Below are positions 24,520-35,514 of a DNA stretch of 64,000 nt, in pieces. A program made the position numbers and the translations under genes. Location: the NCBI GenBank assembly GCA_030867875.1, contig JAOWCC010001634.1, forward strand, positions 101,845,321 through 101,909,320, in the 5' to 3' direction. Position 1 is the stretch's first letter. Each line of letters starts with the position of its first letter. The notes under the pieces were generated by a model. The model did not search any database. It was given only the letters and a program-made list of their open reading frames with translations, and was not told the DNA's origin. The stretch is from Actinernus sp. WN-2022. Lineage: Eukaryota; Cnidaria; Anthozoa; Actiniaria; Actinernidae.

Positions 24520-27500
24520 TTATTAAACTTCACTGACAGAGATCGAAAAACCTTGATGTAAAATATGGCGGACATTTCAAAACTATAAATTGCCGAGGCT
24601 CGTGATGACAATTATGTCAATCTCCGAAAACCGGAGATGGCTCGATGACGTAAGCTTTGGAGGCGGAAGGCCTGTCTGCTTTGTGTCAGGCTCTCTTTCC
24701 TTTTCTCTACCCAGTCTTCCCGTCTTCCCTTCTTGAGAGCCTGATACTCAGCCGTTAAGCACCCACTAACGGTGCTGACATGTACAGAAAGGCAGAGTTG
24801 ATCGGGGTAACACACAGAGCTCTGAAGAGAGCTCCCGGTTCTCCCTTCATGTAGGCAGACATGAATTACTACCAAATGGGCCGCGTCATGCAAAAAGGGC
24901 CCGGACGACATGAAATGGAAATATCTTTTGAAGTTGTTCTATGTTTTGGACACTTGTGGTACCATAAGAATCTGCATCATGAGCTCCACAATCTGTTACT
25001 GACGTGTAGTGTTCATTTCATGAAATTTACAAGTGAAATTGCCAACGAAATCTACAATATGTTTACACGGGCGGTTGATCGCAATTGTAGCAGACACAAA
25101 TGATAGCCTATCATGAGATGGTTATTTTAAGGTTTAACTTGTACTGCTGCTAAAATCATATTACGAGCTACGTGGGGTAGAATTACTGCAGATAAGGTAT
25201 TTTTGACGAAAGAGTGGTCATGTTGTTCATCAGTCTTATTTTATTTATTACTCTTTATCGCCAGCAGGTATACATGAATGTCATACATCAAAATAATCCC
25301 CAATGATAGGATTCTTATTTTTTTGTGGTCCGATTTGTAATCGGGCATTCGCATCAAAATAACGTAAATTTCACATCAGATTTTTCTTGTCAATTTCATT
25401 AAACTGACATTTTATTTTAGGAATGAAATGTAGTGCTCCATGTCAAGAATAAAACGAAACCTTCAATCCGTAATTACGAACAGTTCATGTGAATTATTTA
25501 ACTCAAATGTCGTCCAGGCCCTTTCTGCGTGACGCGGCCCAAAATTGACCTTAACCAAAACGAGTAGGAGACTTGGTACTAGTTTGTCGCGCGGGGCCTG
25601 GACAACGCGTTTGGGTAGACAGGACTTGTCTGTCTGTCTGTTGTCAACATGGCGGCGAGTGCAGCGAGTGAGTAATCTTCTCAATGTTTTCATGTTTCTT
25701 TAGCTGAAGAGGACATTCCTCGCGGGAATATTCAAGTCACTGGCCCAAGTCAGGAGCCCATAGCCAGGAGCGTCCATATCTCCTATGCAGGTGTCACAGC
25801 GTTTTTACAAGTTGAGCTATTTTTAGATTATTTCCTCCGCCATTTGTTGGGTTGCACCGTGGCGGAACAAAAGATGCTTCATTAGCTACTTTTGTCATAC
25901 TAAATAACATGGCTGCTACGCTTTTGTGATTTTATTCCTTAGGAATAATTACAACTCAACAATAGCGGGAACCGTTCTAAAAATAACCTCTGTAAATTCA
26001 CTAGAAGAATGTTCAAACGTTAAGGAATCATAACCGATGCTACCTAAGCGATTCACATCAAAAAGAAGGAAAAAATTAAGTGAAGCTTACAATGATACCA
26101 AATTTTCCCCAAAATACAGTAACTTTTGGACACATTCATGATACCATAGAAATATAACTGATATTGTTATTTGATTGTGGAAATTGTCACTTAACATCTC
26201 TTCTTCAAGCCCGATGCTACCTAAAGCCTGGTTTCCATATGATCGCAACGATCGCATCGATCGCACGATTCTTTTATTCTGCGTATAAATTTACGCTTCG
26301 ATTCACACCGAACTCGACTCCTTTGTAATTTTACTTACGCATTGAAAATATCCCGGATGTACGCTCCAGTCTGCGCAATGCCCTCATTTTTTCCTCGGCC
26401 ATGCACGGCCTCGCGCTTCTTTGGCCTGCGGACTCGCATTTCCCTTAACCTCTATCAGACTCCACAGGCCATTGTGAAGCAGGACTACAATGGGTATAGA
26501 TTACTATTCTAAAAACAAAAATAAAAACCGAGAAATTAAATAAGCGCCCCCTTCAAATAAGCGCTGCCTCTCGAATTAGCGCCCCCCCCCTAAAGGTCGA
26601 AAAAAGCCTCACAAACGACCCCAACTTTTCACTGACTTTTAGCACATTTACAATTTCACTGACCAAATAGAAAAATCCCTGACAATTCCTTGACCTTGAA
26701 AATTTGATAAACTATTTGCTTCTGTTGATATTTTTAGAACTGAACCTCAACTTGACAGCTGACTTGAAATCTTATATACAGAACTCAAAACGTGAACTGA
26801 TATACCATAATTATTTCTTCGAAGGTATTTGGACAAGGCACGCAAATCGCTCTAGAAAAAAAATTGTTACTCGTAGTTCACGTGTGTCACTTGTATTTTA
26901 CTCGTATTTTATACTCGTGTGTGTGTTATGGAGTTATTGTTACGAAATATATGGAATTTAGATTGTTTAAAATTATTTTAAATATCAGGCATAGTTGTAC
27001 ATTTATGACTTTAGCTTCCGCACAAATTTATCTCATGTCTGAAAACTAAAACTGTTCTAGACATATTTTAGATAGCAATTGATGTCGGATTTGAGCGAGA
27101 ACTGACGCAGTTGAAATTGCATAGTTGGGGAGCTTTGAATTTAACATGGCCAGTTATTACAGTTCTTCAAATGTGTTAATTCCAATCACTACATGATTGC
27201 TGAATCTTTGGGTCAAAATAATTTAACTTGGTAGTTGAATTTTAGTTTTGGGTACAGGGTGAAATCGGCATGTTTTGGTGCGAACTTCACTGAGTTGGTC
27301 CAGACCACACCTGGAGTATCGGACCAAGGTAAAACTCGTGTGTCACTCGTAGTACTCGTGGTATTCGTATGTCACTCGTATGTATATCGTAGTACTCGTG
27401 TTGGAATTCAAGCCTTACTTAGAATAATTTTACTTACATAACAGCAGTCTGATTTACCTTTTCGACGCTACTTCACATACTATTCGAAAATCAAATGTAA

Positions 27501-27560
27501 ATTGCATCTTATTTGTTATTGTCACTTTATTTTACGATGTTGTCAATCGGTTTGCAATTG
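24520..27560. other. No recognisable gene; possible first exon near 25650
   Basis: About 3 kb without a supported gene. At 25650 an ATGGCGGCGAGTGCAGCGA is followed by a consensus-like donor GTGAGT, in a locally GC-richer, promoter-like stretch. It could be a short first exon of a plus-strand host gene, but no downstream exon was recognised. A single MITE-like end lies at 24842-24880. Confidence 0.3.
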
Positions 27561-28182
27561 TATTTGTACTGTGTGACTATTATTTCACAAAATTCTCAGA
27601 TAAAGAAAATAAACTTACCTTAAGAGTTTGTTGTTGTCCTGTTGTTTCTCTGGGGTCTAGAAATGGCGGTTATGGGGCATTTCTCTCACTTTGGGTTTGT
27701 CTCTCTTCTCTGTCTAAAAGAAAGGAAAGGCTGCACACTCAAATTCAAACTACGAGGCACTTGGGGCCGATTTTTCTCACGAAAACCCGTCCGATAGGCG
27801 TAATTTCCTCCGTCAGGTGAAAGGTAGATATTTTTTTTTACCCCAGAAGTTTTCAGACTTGAGAAATAATTATCCTAACTCTTCCAAACGAACTAATTTC
27901 TTTGAAAAAGCCCTCTCATTCTTCGTCAGAAACTACGTGTTAGTATCAATTCGGGCATGCTGTCAAAATTCCTCTTTCCGGCAGAGGGACAGTCAATAAA
28001 TTGACAGATACTTTACTCTCTCCCCACGGGGTCTAACGTGCCGCCTATTGTACTGAGTAGCCAATTGCGTGGCTACAATTTCAAACAAGTTGACAACGCT
28101 TGACGACGGCAAGTTCCCAAAGTTCACGGGCTCAGAACTTATACATATATACCTTATTTTGAAACTGGTCTAGCAGTGAATC

Positions 28183-28256
28183 GGCTCTATGGTAAAGTGG
28201 TGTAGAGCGCGCGTCTCGAATCCAACGAATTGGAGTTCGATTCCCACACCAGCCAG
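28183..28256 (+). repeat. tRNA-like sequence in left arm
   Basis: GGCTCTATGGTAAAGTGG resembles an A box and GGAGTTCGATTCC a B box of a tRNA gene. A plausible anticodon arm surrounds TCGAA. The stems are imperfect and the sequence lies inside a repeated transposon, so I treat it as a tRNA-derived module and not a functional tRNA gene. Confidence 0.5.
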
Positions 28257-28324
28257 TAACATTTTTTAAAAATTCTTTTCTCCTTTCTCAGTTTTATTTA
28301 ATCTTTCCTCTATTTTAAGCTATT

Positions 28325-28584
28325 AGAGCCGCCTTCCACACTAAAACTTTGTTTTGCATTGGCTGTCAAGACAAGCTCCAACACGGTCATGACCTCGATT
28401 TTTATTTATATTATTATAGTACAATGATATAAAATCCTGTGAAAGTATCGAACACTATAGTTTTAATAGATTAACGTACTTTGCATGCGATCATTTGAAT
28501 CAATAAAAATCCGTGAAAATTAACTGATACATCAATTTGCTTAATTATAAACTCAAACAAAGTTTTAGTGTGGAAGGCGGCTCT
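28325..28584. mobile_element. 260-bp MITE inserted in the left arm only
   Basis: Ends AGAGCCGCCTTCCACACTAA and complement, 27-bp perfect inverted repeats. The mirror position in the right arm (near 32416) lacks it and reads straight through CGGCTCTAATAGC. It thus marks an insertion in one arm or a precise loss from the other. Confidence 0.88.
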
Positions 28585-28625
28585 ATGGTGGCCGAGGACT
28601 GCCACTGGGTTTTCAGGGCAGTTTT

Positions 28626-28805
28626 ATTTTTTTAACAAATAAATGTAAAACAAAAATGCAAATAAAATCAAAATCAAACTATAAATGCAATTAAATGTAA
28701 AACAAAATGCAAATAAAATCAAAATCAAACTATAAATGCAATTAAATGTAAAACAAAATGCAAATAAAATCAAAATCAAACTATAAATGCAATTAAATGT
28801 AAAAC
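28626..28805. repeat. 51-bp minisatellite, left arm
   Basis: Three to four tandem copies of a unit containing CAAATAAAATCAAAATCAAAC and TATAAATGCAATTAAATG. On the minus strand it reads as a 17-residue repeat, an artefact. The mirror array is at 32163-32365. Confidence 0.9.
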
Positions 28806-28888
28806 AAAAAGCGAAGTGCGAATCAAAGTCAAACACGATTGAGATTAAAATTGAATGCATTTTGAAAAGAGATTGCAAAACAAAGTTA

Positions 28889-28972
28889 GTGGCAGCGCTC
28901 GGCCATGCGAAAAATTATTTTAAGTATACCTAAATGTGAAAGTAAATTTTCACATGGCCGAGCGCTGCCGCT
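28889..28972. repeat. Short hairpin bounded by GGCAGCGCTCGGCC
   Basis: GGCAGCGCTCGGCCATG at the left is inverted at the right (CATGGCCGAGCGCTGCC) around an AT-rich loop. The mirror copy is at 32025-32108. It lies immediately upstream of the transposase start and may be a subterminal transposase-binding repeat. Confidence 0.75.
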
Positions 28973-29105
28973 GGTTTTCCGCAAGTTACGACGGGAGTGC
29001 CCAGGCCTCACAACCAATTACTCCCATAACCCCATGCGCGCGTTTGTTTGGGTCCGCCATTTTGTTCTGCTAACCTGGAAAGAAGATGATAAACTAAAAG
29101 AAACC

Positions 29106-29708
29106 ATGGCCAAGCTTGTTCAGCAAGGACTCCAAAGGATGGAGGCGCTGGACTTTCTTAAGCGTGATTTCCCAGAGTATCCTTGGAGCACAAGAACTCT
29201 TGATAGGGACCAGAGCGTTGAAGTCTAAGACGTAAAGACGGCAGTGGAAAATGAACTGAAAGGCCCTGGTAAGCTTTTAGGTTACCGGGCTATGCACAAA
29301 AAAATCCACCAAGAGTATGGCCTAAATGTAACTAGAGACCAAGTGTACAATGTCATGACTGACTTGGACCCGAAGGGTCTTGAAGCACGCGGCGGCGCTG
29401 GGGGGAAGAAAAAAAGAAAGAAGGGAAATTTTACAACAAGGGGATCCAACTGGGTTCCAACTGGCTGTCTTGATACACCAAGCAGGAAACTGCTTTGGTT
29501 ACGAGTCTGGACATCGAACTGTGACCCCAAAGTGGTTGGACGGTGGTATCTCGATTATCTTTACGAGACAAGGGTGATACCTGCAATGCTGAGAGTAGAC
29601 AGGGGGTCAGAAACTGGGGTCATGACTACCATGCATGCCTTCTTAAGACATCATGGTGACATGGACCCGAATGACACTGTTGTTTATGGGCCGTCAACTG
29701 CAAACCAG
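29106..29708 (+). pseudogene. DDE-type transposase, left copy (exon 1), dead
   Basis: Starts at a good context (ACCATGG) with MAKLVQQGLQRMEALDFLK, an N-terminal helix-turn-helix-like region, then KGPGKLLGYRAMHKKIHQEYGL and LDPKGLEARGG before a Lys/Arg-rich linker. The catalytic core keeps LLWLRVWTSNCDPKVVGRWY and RVDRGSETG (second Asp and following TG), then VVYGPSTANQ, after which a consensus donor GTAACT begins. It resembles rve/integrase-core transposases (IS3EU/Ginger-like) common in anthozoans. It is inactivated by an in-frame stop at 29226-29228 and by loss of the first-Asp region after NWV. Confidence 0.65.
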
Positions 29709-29832
29709 GTAACTTTAATAAGTTATTATTTACATGGAGCCATTTTTTTAATCCATTGGGCTTTTAGGAAAGCGTGGACTGTGGAACCAACCCACAGATC
29801 ACCCTGAAAATACCATTTTTTTCCAAGATTGA

Positions 29833-31196
29833 AGATACTGATAGTTTCCTGCAGGGCTAGAAATTAATGTAATTCGTCAGGTTTTTAGTAAATTCTATAT
29901 CCTTTGGTAATTTTTCAGTAATTAATACAGCAGAAAAAATATCTTAAAAAGTTATTAAAAGATGAATTTACAAAAAAAGGCCATCAAACTATCTGAATTT
30001 CTATTTGGAAAACTACTGGTACATTTGTATCTTCAGTCTTGTAGAAAAACACTACTTTAAGGTTGTACTGTGGGTTCTGCAGTTCCATGATCACCAGATC
30101 CACGTTTTACTAACACTTAGGTCATTGCTAGGAACATTTCAAGTCAACATAATTGTGTAGGTTTGCTTTTACTGCTAGATTGAAGAATACCCCTCTATTC
30201 TTTTTAAGTCTGTTCCAAATGTCACAGTTTCTTCTGCCACTTACAATCTTATTTGAACAGACTTGAAAGCTCTGTCGCTTAGAAGTCTTTTATTGACCAA
30301 TGTAGCTGGTCATAGGCAATATTCACAACATCTGCATTGAGCCATTATTATTTGTCAAACTTTGGTTTGTTTGATTCCTGGCTCATGCATTCACCTCCTT
30401 ACAAAATAAACAAACCATATTTCCCACCTTTTTAAACTTGTCTGATAAGCTTGCACCTAGTTAATTACTTCTCATTTGTAATTTCATTGTAGATTGAGAT
30501 GGTGGAAAGAATTGCATGAGCCAATGGAAAAATACTGTAAAGGTCATTTGTGTTGGCTTAAGGACCAAGGTCATGTACAGTTGATTCACTATGCATTACC
30601 ACCTCTTGTAAGCAACTTCAATTTATTAAACTGCTATAGCAAGCACTTGCTCTGAGAAACCTTTGGTATACGTTTTTCTTGTTTTTGTTTTCTTATGTCT
30701 TTGGTAAACAGGCATGAAAGTTAACTGTTAGAAATTACACCTGATGACCACTAATGACAATCAGGAGTCTCCATAACATCCAACCACTGAGTTGGATTTT
30801 GAGTAAAAAAACGTAGTAATCATTTATGTTTATAAGAAGGGAATAGTGTCCTAACTGTGAATAAGGCATCTTAAATTGCCAACCCTTTCCAAATTTTCCT
30901 TATTTGTCTTTTTAAAAAAAAATTATAAGCAGCCATTTTTCCATACAAAATTATAAGCAGCCATTTTTTCATACAAAATTATAAGCAGCCAGTTTTTCAT
31001 ACAAAATTATAAGCAGCCCGTTTTTCATACACCATGGAGAGTGGACTCCATTCAACTGCTACTGAAGTAATCTACCTGCAAACTGCCAATTCACATAAGT
31101 TTTTTAATTGAACTGAAAAATATAAAAACACACTAGTAGTACTTTTGTCTCTGTATTGTTGGCCAGCTTGCTAGAAGCACTTCGAAAGAGTTTTAA
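29833..31196. other. Spacer of the palindrome with a decayed second transposase exon
   Basis: At 30493-30607, between an AG acceptor and a GTAAGC donor, the sequence encodes RWWKELHEPMEKYCKG and WLKDQGH in one frame, the expected continuation of the transposase after its third acidic residue. A small deletion puts it out of frame. Four tandem ~30-bp units (ATAAGCAGCCATTTTTCATAC) lie at 30921-31030. Confidence 0.5.
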
Positions 31197-31318
31197 CATC
31201 TTGGAAAAAATGGTATTTTCAGGATGATCTGTGGGTTGGTTCCACAGTCCACGCTTTACTAAAAGCCCAATGGATTAAAAAAAATGGCTCCATGTAAATA
31301 ATAACTTATTAAAGTTAC

Positions 31319-31892
31319 CTGGTTTGCAGTTGACGGCCCATAAACAACAGTGTCACTCGGGTCCATGTCATGGTAGCCATGACCCCAGTTTCTGACCCCC
31401 TGTCTACTCTCAGCATTGCAGGTATCACCCTTGTCTCGTAAAGATAATCGAGATACCACCGTCCAACCACTTTGGGGTCACAGTTCGATGTCCAGACTCG
31501 TAACCAAAGCAGTTTCCTGCTTGGTGTATCAAGACAGCCAGTTGGAACCCAGTTGGATCCCCTTGACCTCGTTGTAAAATTCCCCTTCTTTCTTTTTTTC
31601 TTCCCCCCAGCGCCGCTGCGTGCTTCAAGACCCTCCGGGTCATGACATTGTACACTTGGTCTCTAGTTACATTTAGGCCATACTCTTGGTGGATTTTTTT
31701 GTACATAGCCCGGTAACCTAAAAGCTTACCAGGGCCTTTCAGTTCATTTTCCACTGCCGTCTTTACGTCTTCGACTTCAACGCTCTGGTCCCTATCAAGA
31801 GTTCTTGTGCTCCAAGGATACTCTGGGAAATCACGCTTAAGAAAGTCCAGCGCCTCCATCCTTTGGAGTCCTTGCTGAACAAGCTTGGCCAT
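31319..31892 (-). pseudogene. DDE-type transposase, right copy (exon 1), dead
   Basis: Mirror copy of 29106-29708 on the minus strand, also starting MAKLVQQ. It lacks the premature stop of the left copy (VEVEDVKTAVENEL continues), but it has a deletion near GYRAM...MTRRVLKHAA and a frameshift before the DPSDTVVYGPSTANQ end. Each arm has thus been inactivated independently. The exon ends at the same conserved donor as the left copy. Confidence 0.65.
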
Positions 31893-32024
31893 GGTTTCTT
31901 TTGGTTTATCATCTTCTTTCCAGGTTAGCAGAACAAAATGGCGGACCCAAACAAACGCGCGCATGGGGTTATGGGAGTAATTGGTTGTGAGGCCTGGGCA
32001 CTCCCGTCGTAACTTGCGGAAAAC

Positions 32025-32108
32025 CAGAGGCAGCGCTCGGCCATGTGAAAATTTACTTTCACATTTAGGTATACTTAAAATAATTTTTCGCATGGCCGAG
32101 CGCTGCCA
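32025..32108. repeat. Short hairpin bounded by GGCAGCGCTCGGCC, right copy
   Basis: Inverted counterpart of 28889-28972. Confidence 0.75.
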
Positions 32109-32162
32109 CTAACTTTGTTTTGCAATCTCTTTTCAAAATGCATTCAATTTTAATCTCAATCG

Positions 32163-32365
32163 TGTTTGACTTTGATTCGCACTTCGCTTTTTGTTTTACA
32201 TTTAATTGCATTTATAGTTTGATTTTGATTTTATTTGCATTTTGTTTTACATTTAATTGCATTTATAGTTTGATTTTGATTTGATTCGCATTTTGTTTTA
32301 CATTTAATTGCATTTATAGTTTGATTTTGATTTTATTTGCATTTTTGTTTTACATTTATTTGTTT
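32163..32365. repeat. 51-bp minisatellite, right arm
   Basis: Mirror of 28626-28805 with about the same copy number. One unit carries a GATTCGC variant instead of TATTTGC. Confidence 0.88.
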
Positions 32366-32504
32366 AAAAAAAAGAAAACTGCCCTGAAAACCCAGTGGCA
32401 GTCCTCGGCCACCATACGGCTCTAATAGCTTAAAATAGAGGAAAAGATAAAATAAAACTGAAAAAGGAGAAAAAAAATTACAAAAATGTTACTGGCTTGT
32501 GTGG

Positions 32505-32572
32505 AATCGAACTCCTAATCGTTGGATTCGAGGCGCGCGCTCTAAACCACTTTACCATAGAGCCGATTCACT
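32505..32572 (-). repeat. tRNA-like sequence in right arm
   Basis: Inverted counterpart of 28183-28256 with intact A-box- and B-box-like segments (GGCTCTATGGTAAAGTGG and GAGTTCGATTCC on the minus strand). Confidence 0.5.
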
Positions 32573-33169
32573 TGTAGACAAGTTTCAAAATAAGGTATAT
32601 AATGTACAAGTTCTGAGCCCGTGATCTTTGGAAACTAGCCGTCGTCAAGCGTTGTCAACTTGTTTGAAATTGTAGCCACGCGATTGGCTACTCAGTACAA
32701 TAGGCGGCACGTTGGACCCCGTGGGGAGAGAGTAACGTATCTGTCCCTCTGCCGGAAAGAGGAATTTTGACAGCATGCCCGAATTGATGCTAACACGTAG
32801 TTTCCGACGAAGAATGAGAGGGCTTTTTCAAAGGAAGGAGTTCATTTGGAAGAGTTAGGATAATGATTTCTCAAGTCTGAAAACTTCTGGGGTAAGAAAA
32901 ACTATCTACCTTTCACCTGACGGAGGAAATTACGCCTATCGGATGGGTTTTCGTGAGACAAATCGGCCTCAAGTGCCTCGTGGTTTGAATTTGAGTGTGC
33001 AGCCTTTCCTTTCTGTTAGACAGAGAAAAGAGAAAAACCCAAAGTGAGAGAAATGCCCCATAACCGCCATTTCTAGACCTCAGAGAAACAACAGGACAAC
33101 AACAAACTCTCAAGGTAAGTTTATTTTCTTTATCTGAGAATTTTGTGAAATAATAGTCACACAGTGCAA

Positions 33170-34440
33170 ATACAGAGCTTGGGCTGCCTGTGATCGCGGA
33201 AGTGGGCTATTATCCCCTCCTCACCTGCAATGCAATGCAAACGCAAACAAACCCAAACCAAAGCCAACCCAAACCAAACGATGGAGTACGAACGAAATTT
33301 ATTTATTACATTATTTTTTTGTCATAATACATCTCATTAATCACATCTTTGTTATTATATTCGCCTGTCAGGTTTGATTAGACAAACCTCGCGTTTTGCA
33401 ATGTAAATAAACCCGACAGATTCCTCACGCTTCAAGATTGAACGCAGATGGTAGTAAGCGACATTCAGCAAGGCATTTTCGGGACTGATTTTGGGAGGGC
33501 CCGCAGACATCCATGAATTAAACGATACATGTATATCACTTCCTTTTCTATCAACTGTCAAATGATTGCACAATTTAACCAAATCTAGCATTGTACCAGG
33601 AGAGGACTTTCATCACTTCTATGTAATTTGAATTTCCAATTTCGAGTTCCAAAGAGGAGCTAATCCCTACTTATACCAGAACCTATTGCTTAAGTTTACC
33701 ATATTTGCTGGAACAAGTTTGTTTGTTTCTTCTGTTGTTCAAAGCAAGGTTAACTTACCCCTAGGATTCATAGCACTAAATCTGTCATTGTAATCTGTAT
33801 AGGTTACCCTCGGGTTAGCGATTTAACCCCGGGGTAGCGATTACCCTTGCTTCGAATGACCAGGCCCAGTTGTTTTATTGTCTTTGTTCCAACCTACATT
33901 GTACATATCTACGATCGTGTGTTCAAGAAAACATAGTGGTAAAATGTAGAGCCATAAATAATTACAACTTTTTAAATTTTATAGTTTGCAAATCTAGGAG
34001 ATAACTTTCATGTATAGGAGATTAGAACTTCAGTCTTCTGTTCCAAAGAACCTATATACTTAACTTTCGTAGTCTACGTTTTCATGGTACCGGACGGGTT
34101 TCAACTGTTTACTAGTAGAATCTGGCTTAACTATTTGCTGTTGCTAGTGCATCAGACCATGTCTATACTTAGTCTTTCACCAACTTATTTTTACTTATTT
34201 TTACTATTATTTACTATAAGTCCTGGGCCCGCAGTAAGGATCCCCTACCATATTTTCTTGAGTTTGTTTACTAGTATTATAATTTATTGTTATTTTTCTA
34301 TTATTTCCTTGTACGTTCTTTTTGACTATTAAAATGGCGAAGCTAATAAAATCTTGTTAGTAAACATTAGTGACAAGTGGCATTGTCTTGTAATTTGAAA
34401 CCCTGAGTAGTCTGGAGAGGTACGCCCCTGGTCCACATCC
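33170..34440. other. No firmly recognised gene
   Basis: A 78-codon minus-strand frame at 33355-33591 (LRSILKREESVGFIYIAKREVC) has no known motif. A purine-biased short repeat (CAAACCCAAACCAAAGCC) lies near 33245. Otherwise nothing. Confidence 0.35.
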
Positions 34441-34444
34441 ACTA

Positions 34445-34838
34445 GTGGATTTGGTCACCCCTCCGTGGATTTGATTACCCCTCCGTGGATTTGGTCACCC
34501 CTCCGTGGATTTGGTCACCCCTCCGTGGATTTGGTCACCCCTCCGTGGATTTGGTCACCCCTCCGTGGATTTGGTCACCCCTCCGTGGATTTGGTCACCC
34601 CTCCGTGGATTTGGTCACCCCTCCGTGGATTTGGTCACCCCTCCGTGGATTTGGTCACCCCTCCGTGGATTTGGTCACCCCTCCGTGGATTTGGTCACCC
34701 CTCCGTGGATTTGGTCACCCCTCCGTGGATTTGGTCACCCCTCAGTGGATTTGGTCACCCCTCAGTGGATTTGATTCCCCCTCCGTGGATTTGGTCACCC
34801 CTCCGTGGATTTGGTCACCCCTCAGTGGATTTGATCCC
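34445..34838. repeat. Highly homogeneous 20-bp minisatellite
   Basis: About twenty head-to-tail copies of GTGGATTTGGTCACCCCTCC, most of them identical, with variants (CTCAG, GATTAC, GATCCC) concentrated at the edges. All three plus-strand frames are open because 20 is not a multiple of three; they are artefacts. The homogeneity implies recent expansion. Confidence 0.95.
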
Positions 34839-35407
34839 CCCTTATTGTAAGTACCTAAAGAGAACTAGTACATGTATATCACAAACATGTCCATCGTTTT
34901 CTCGTTTCACGCGGGATGAGTGAAACCACTCTATTATTTATTCAACTAGATAGTTTATGATTATTTTATATTCTCTTTATCCTTATTAATTAATTTATTC
35001 AAACTCCCAGTATTACTGTAAACTATTTTAGGGAGTATACATATCGAACCATCTGATGTAATGTTCTTACGTCCTTAATAAATTATTATACTCAGTTACT
35101 GACTTCTGATTTTAAGAACTTTTTACAGTTTTGGAAATTTAGAGTTTTGGAAGAACTACAAAGAACATGTAGTTATACAGGGACCAAATCCACTGAAGGG
35201 GACCACAAAGGGGGACCAAATCCAGTTAGTGAATGTGGTCAGGGGGGACACATCAACGGGGGGCCACATCCACGGGGGGCCAAATACCCTAGGACAATGG
35301 TCTAAATTCGTCCGGTACCATGTAAACATACCTTAAGTGTACCACACTTGACTACAGATTACCTATAACAGTGTATGCTGTACACTGCACGTAAGACTAG
35401 AGTTGTG

Positions 35408-35514
35408 CTATCTGCTCTTGTCTTCCTTATAAGGTATAAAGTGTTGGTAGTAATTCTTTGTCATGTCTGTCATGATCTCTTGCATACATTCTGGTAATTC
35501 TGCAGTGAAAACCC
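35408..35514 (-). CDS. DCTN5 last exon
   Basis: Acceptor CGGTAG at 35515-35520, then [20 protein letters not shown] and a TAG stop at 35408-35410. The family C-terminus is usually close to this length. Confidence 0.9.

Larger units (their letters stand above)
27565..33168. mobile_element. 5.6-kb palindromic DNA-transposon structure with a transposase in each arm
   Basis: Left arm 27565-29832 and right arm 31197-33168 are inverted copies. The outer ends are ACTGTGTGACTATTATTTCAC against its complement; the inner ends are GGTATTTTCAGG...CCACAGTCCACGC and complement. The arms share, in mirror order, a tRNA-like sequence, a 51-bp minisatellite, a short GGCAGCGCTCGGCC-bounded hairpin and a transposase remnant. 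The left arm has an extra 260-bp MITE. The 1.36-kb spacer holds a further decayed exon. Either a transposon with very long terminal repeats or two head-to-head copies; arm differences argue against a simple assembly fold-back. Confidence 0.75.

Noticed and set aside
28183..28256. Functional tRNA gene
   Set aside because: Box-like motifs exist, but stems are imperfect and the sequence is repeated inside a transposon palindrome.
34445..34838. CRISPR-like array
   Set aside because: Units are contiguous, with no unique spacers, in an animal genome: a minisatellite.
34465..34923. Long open frames with WIWSPLRGFGHPSVDL repeats
   Set aside because: Produced by the 20-bp satellite in all three frames; no flanking coding signal.
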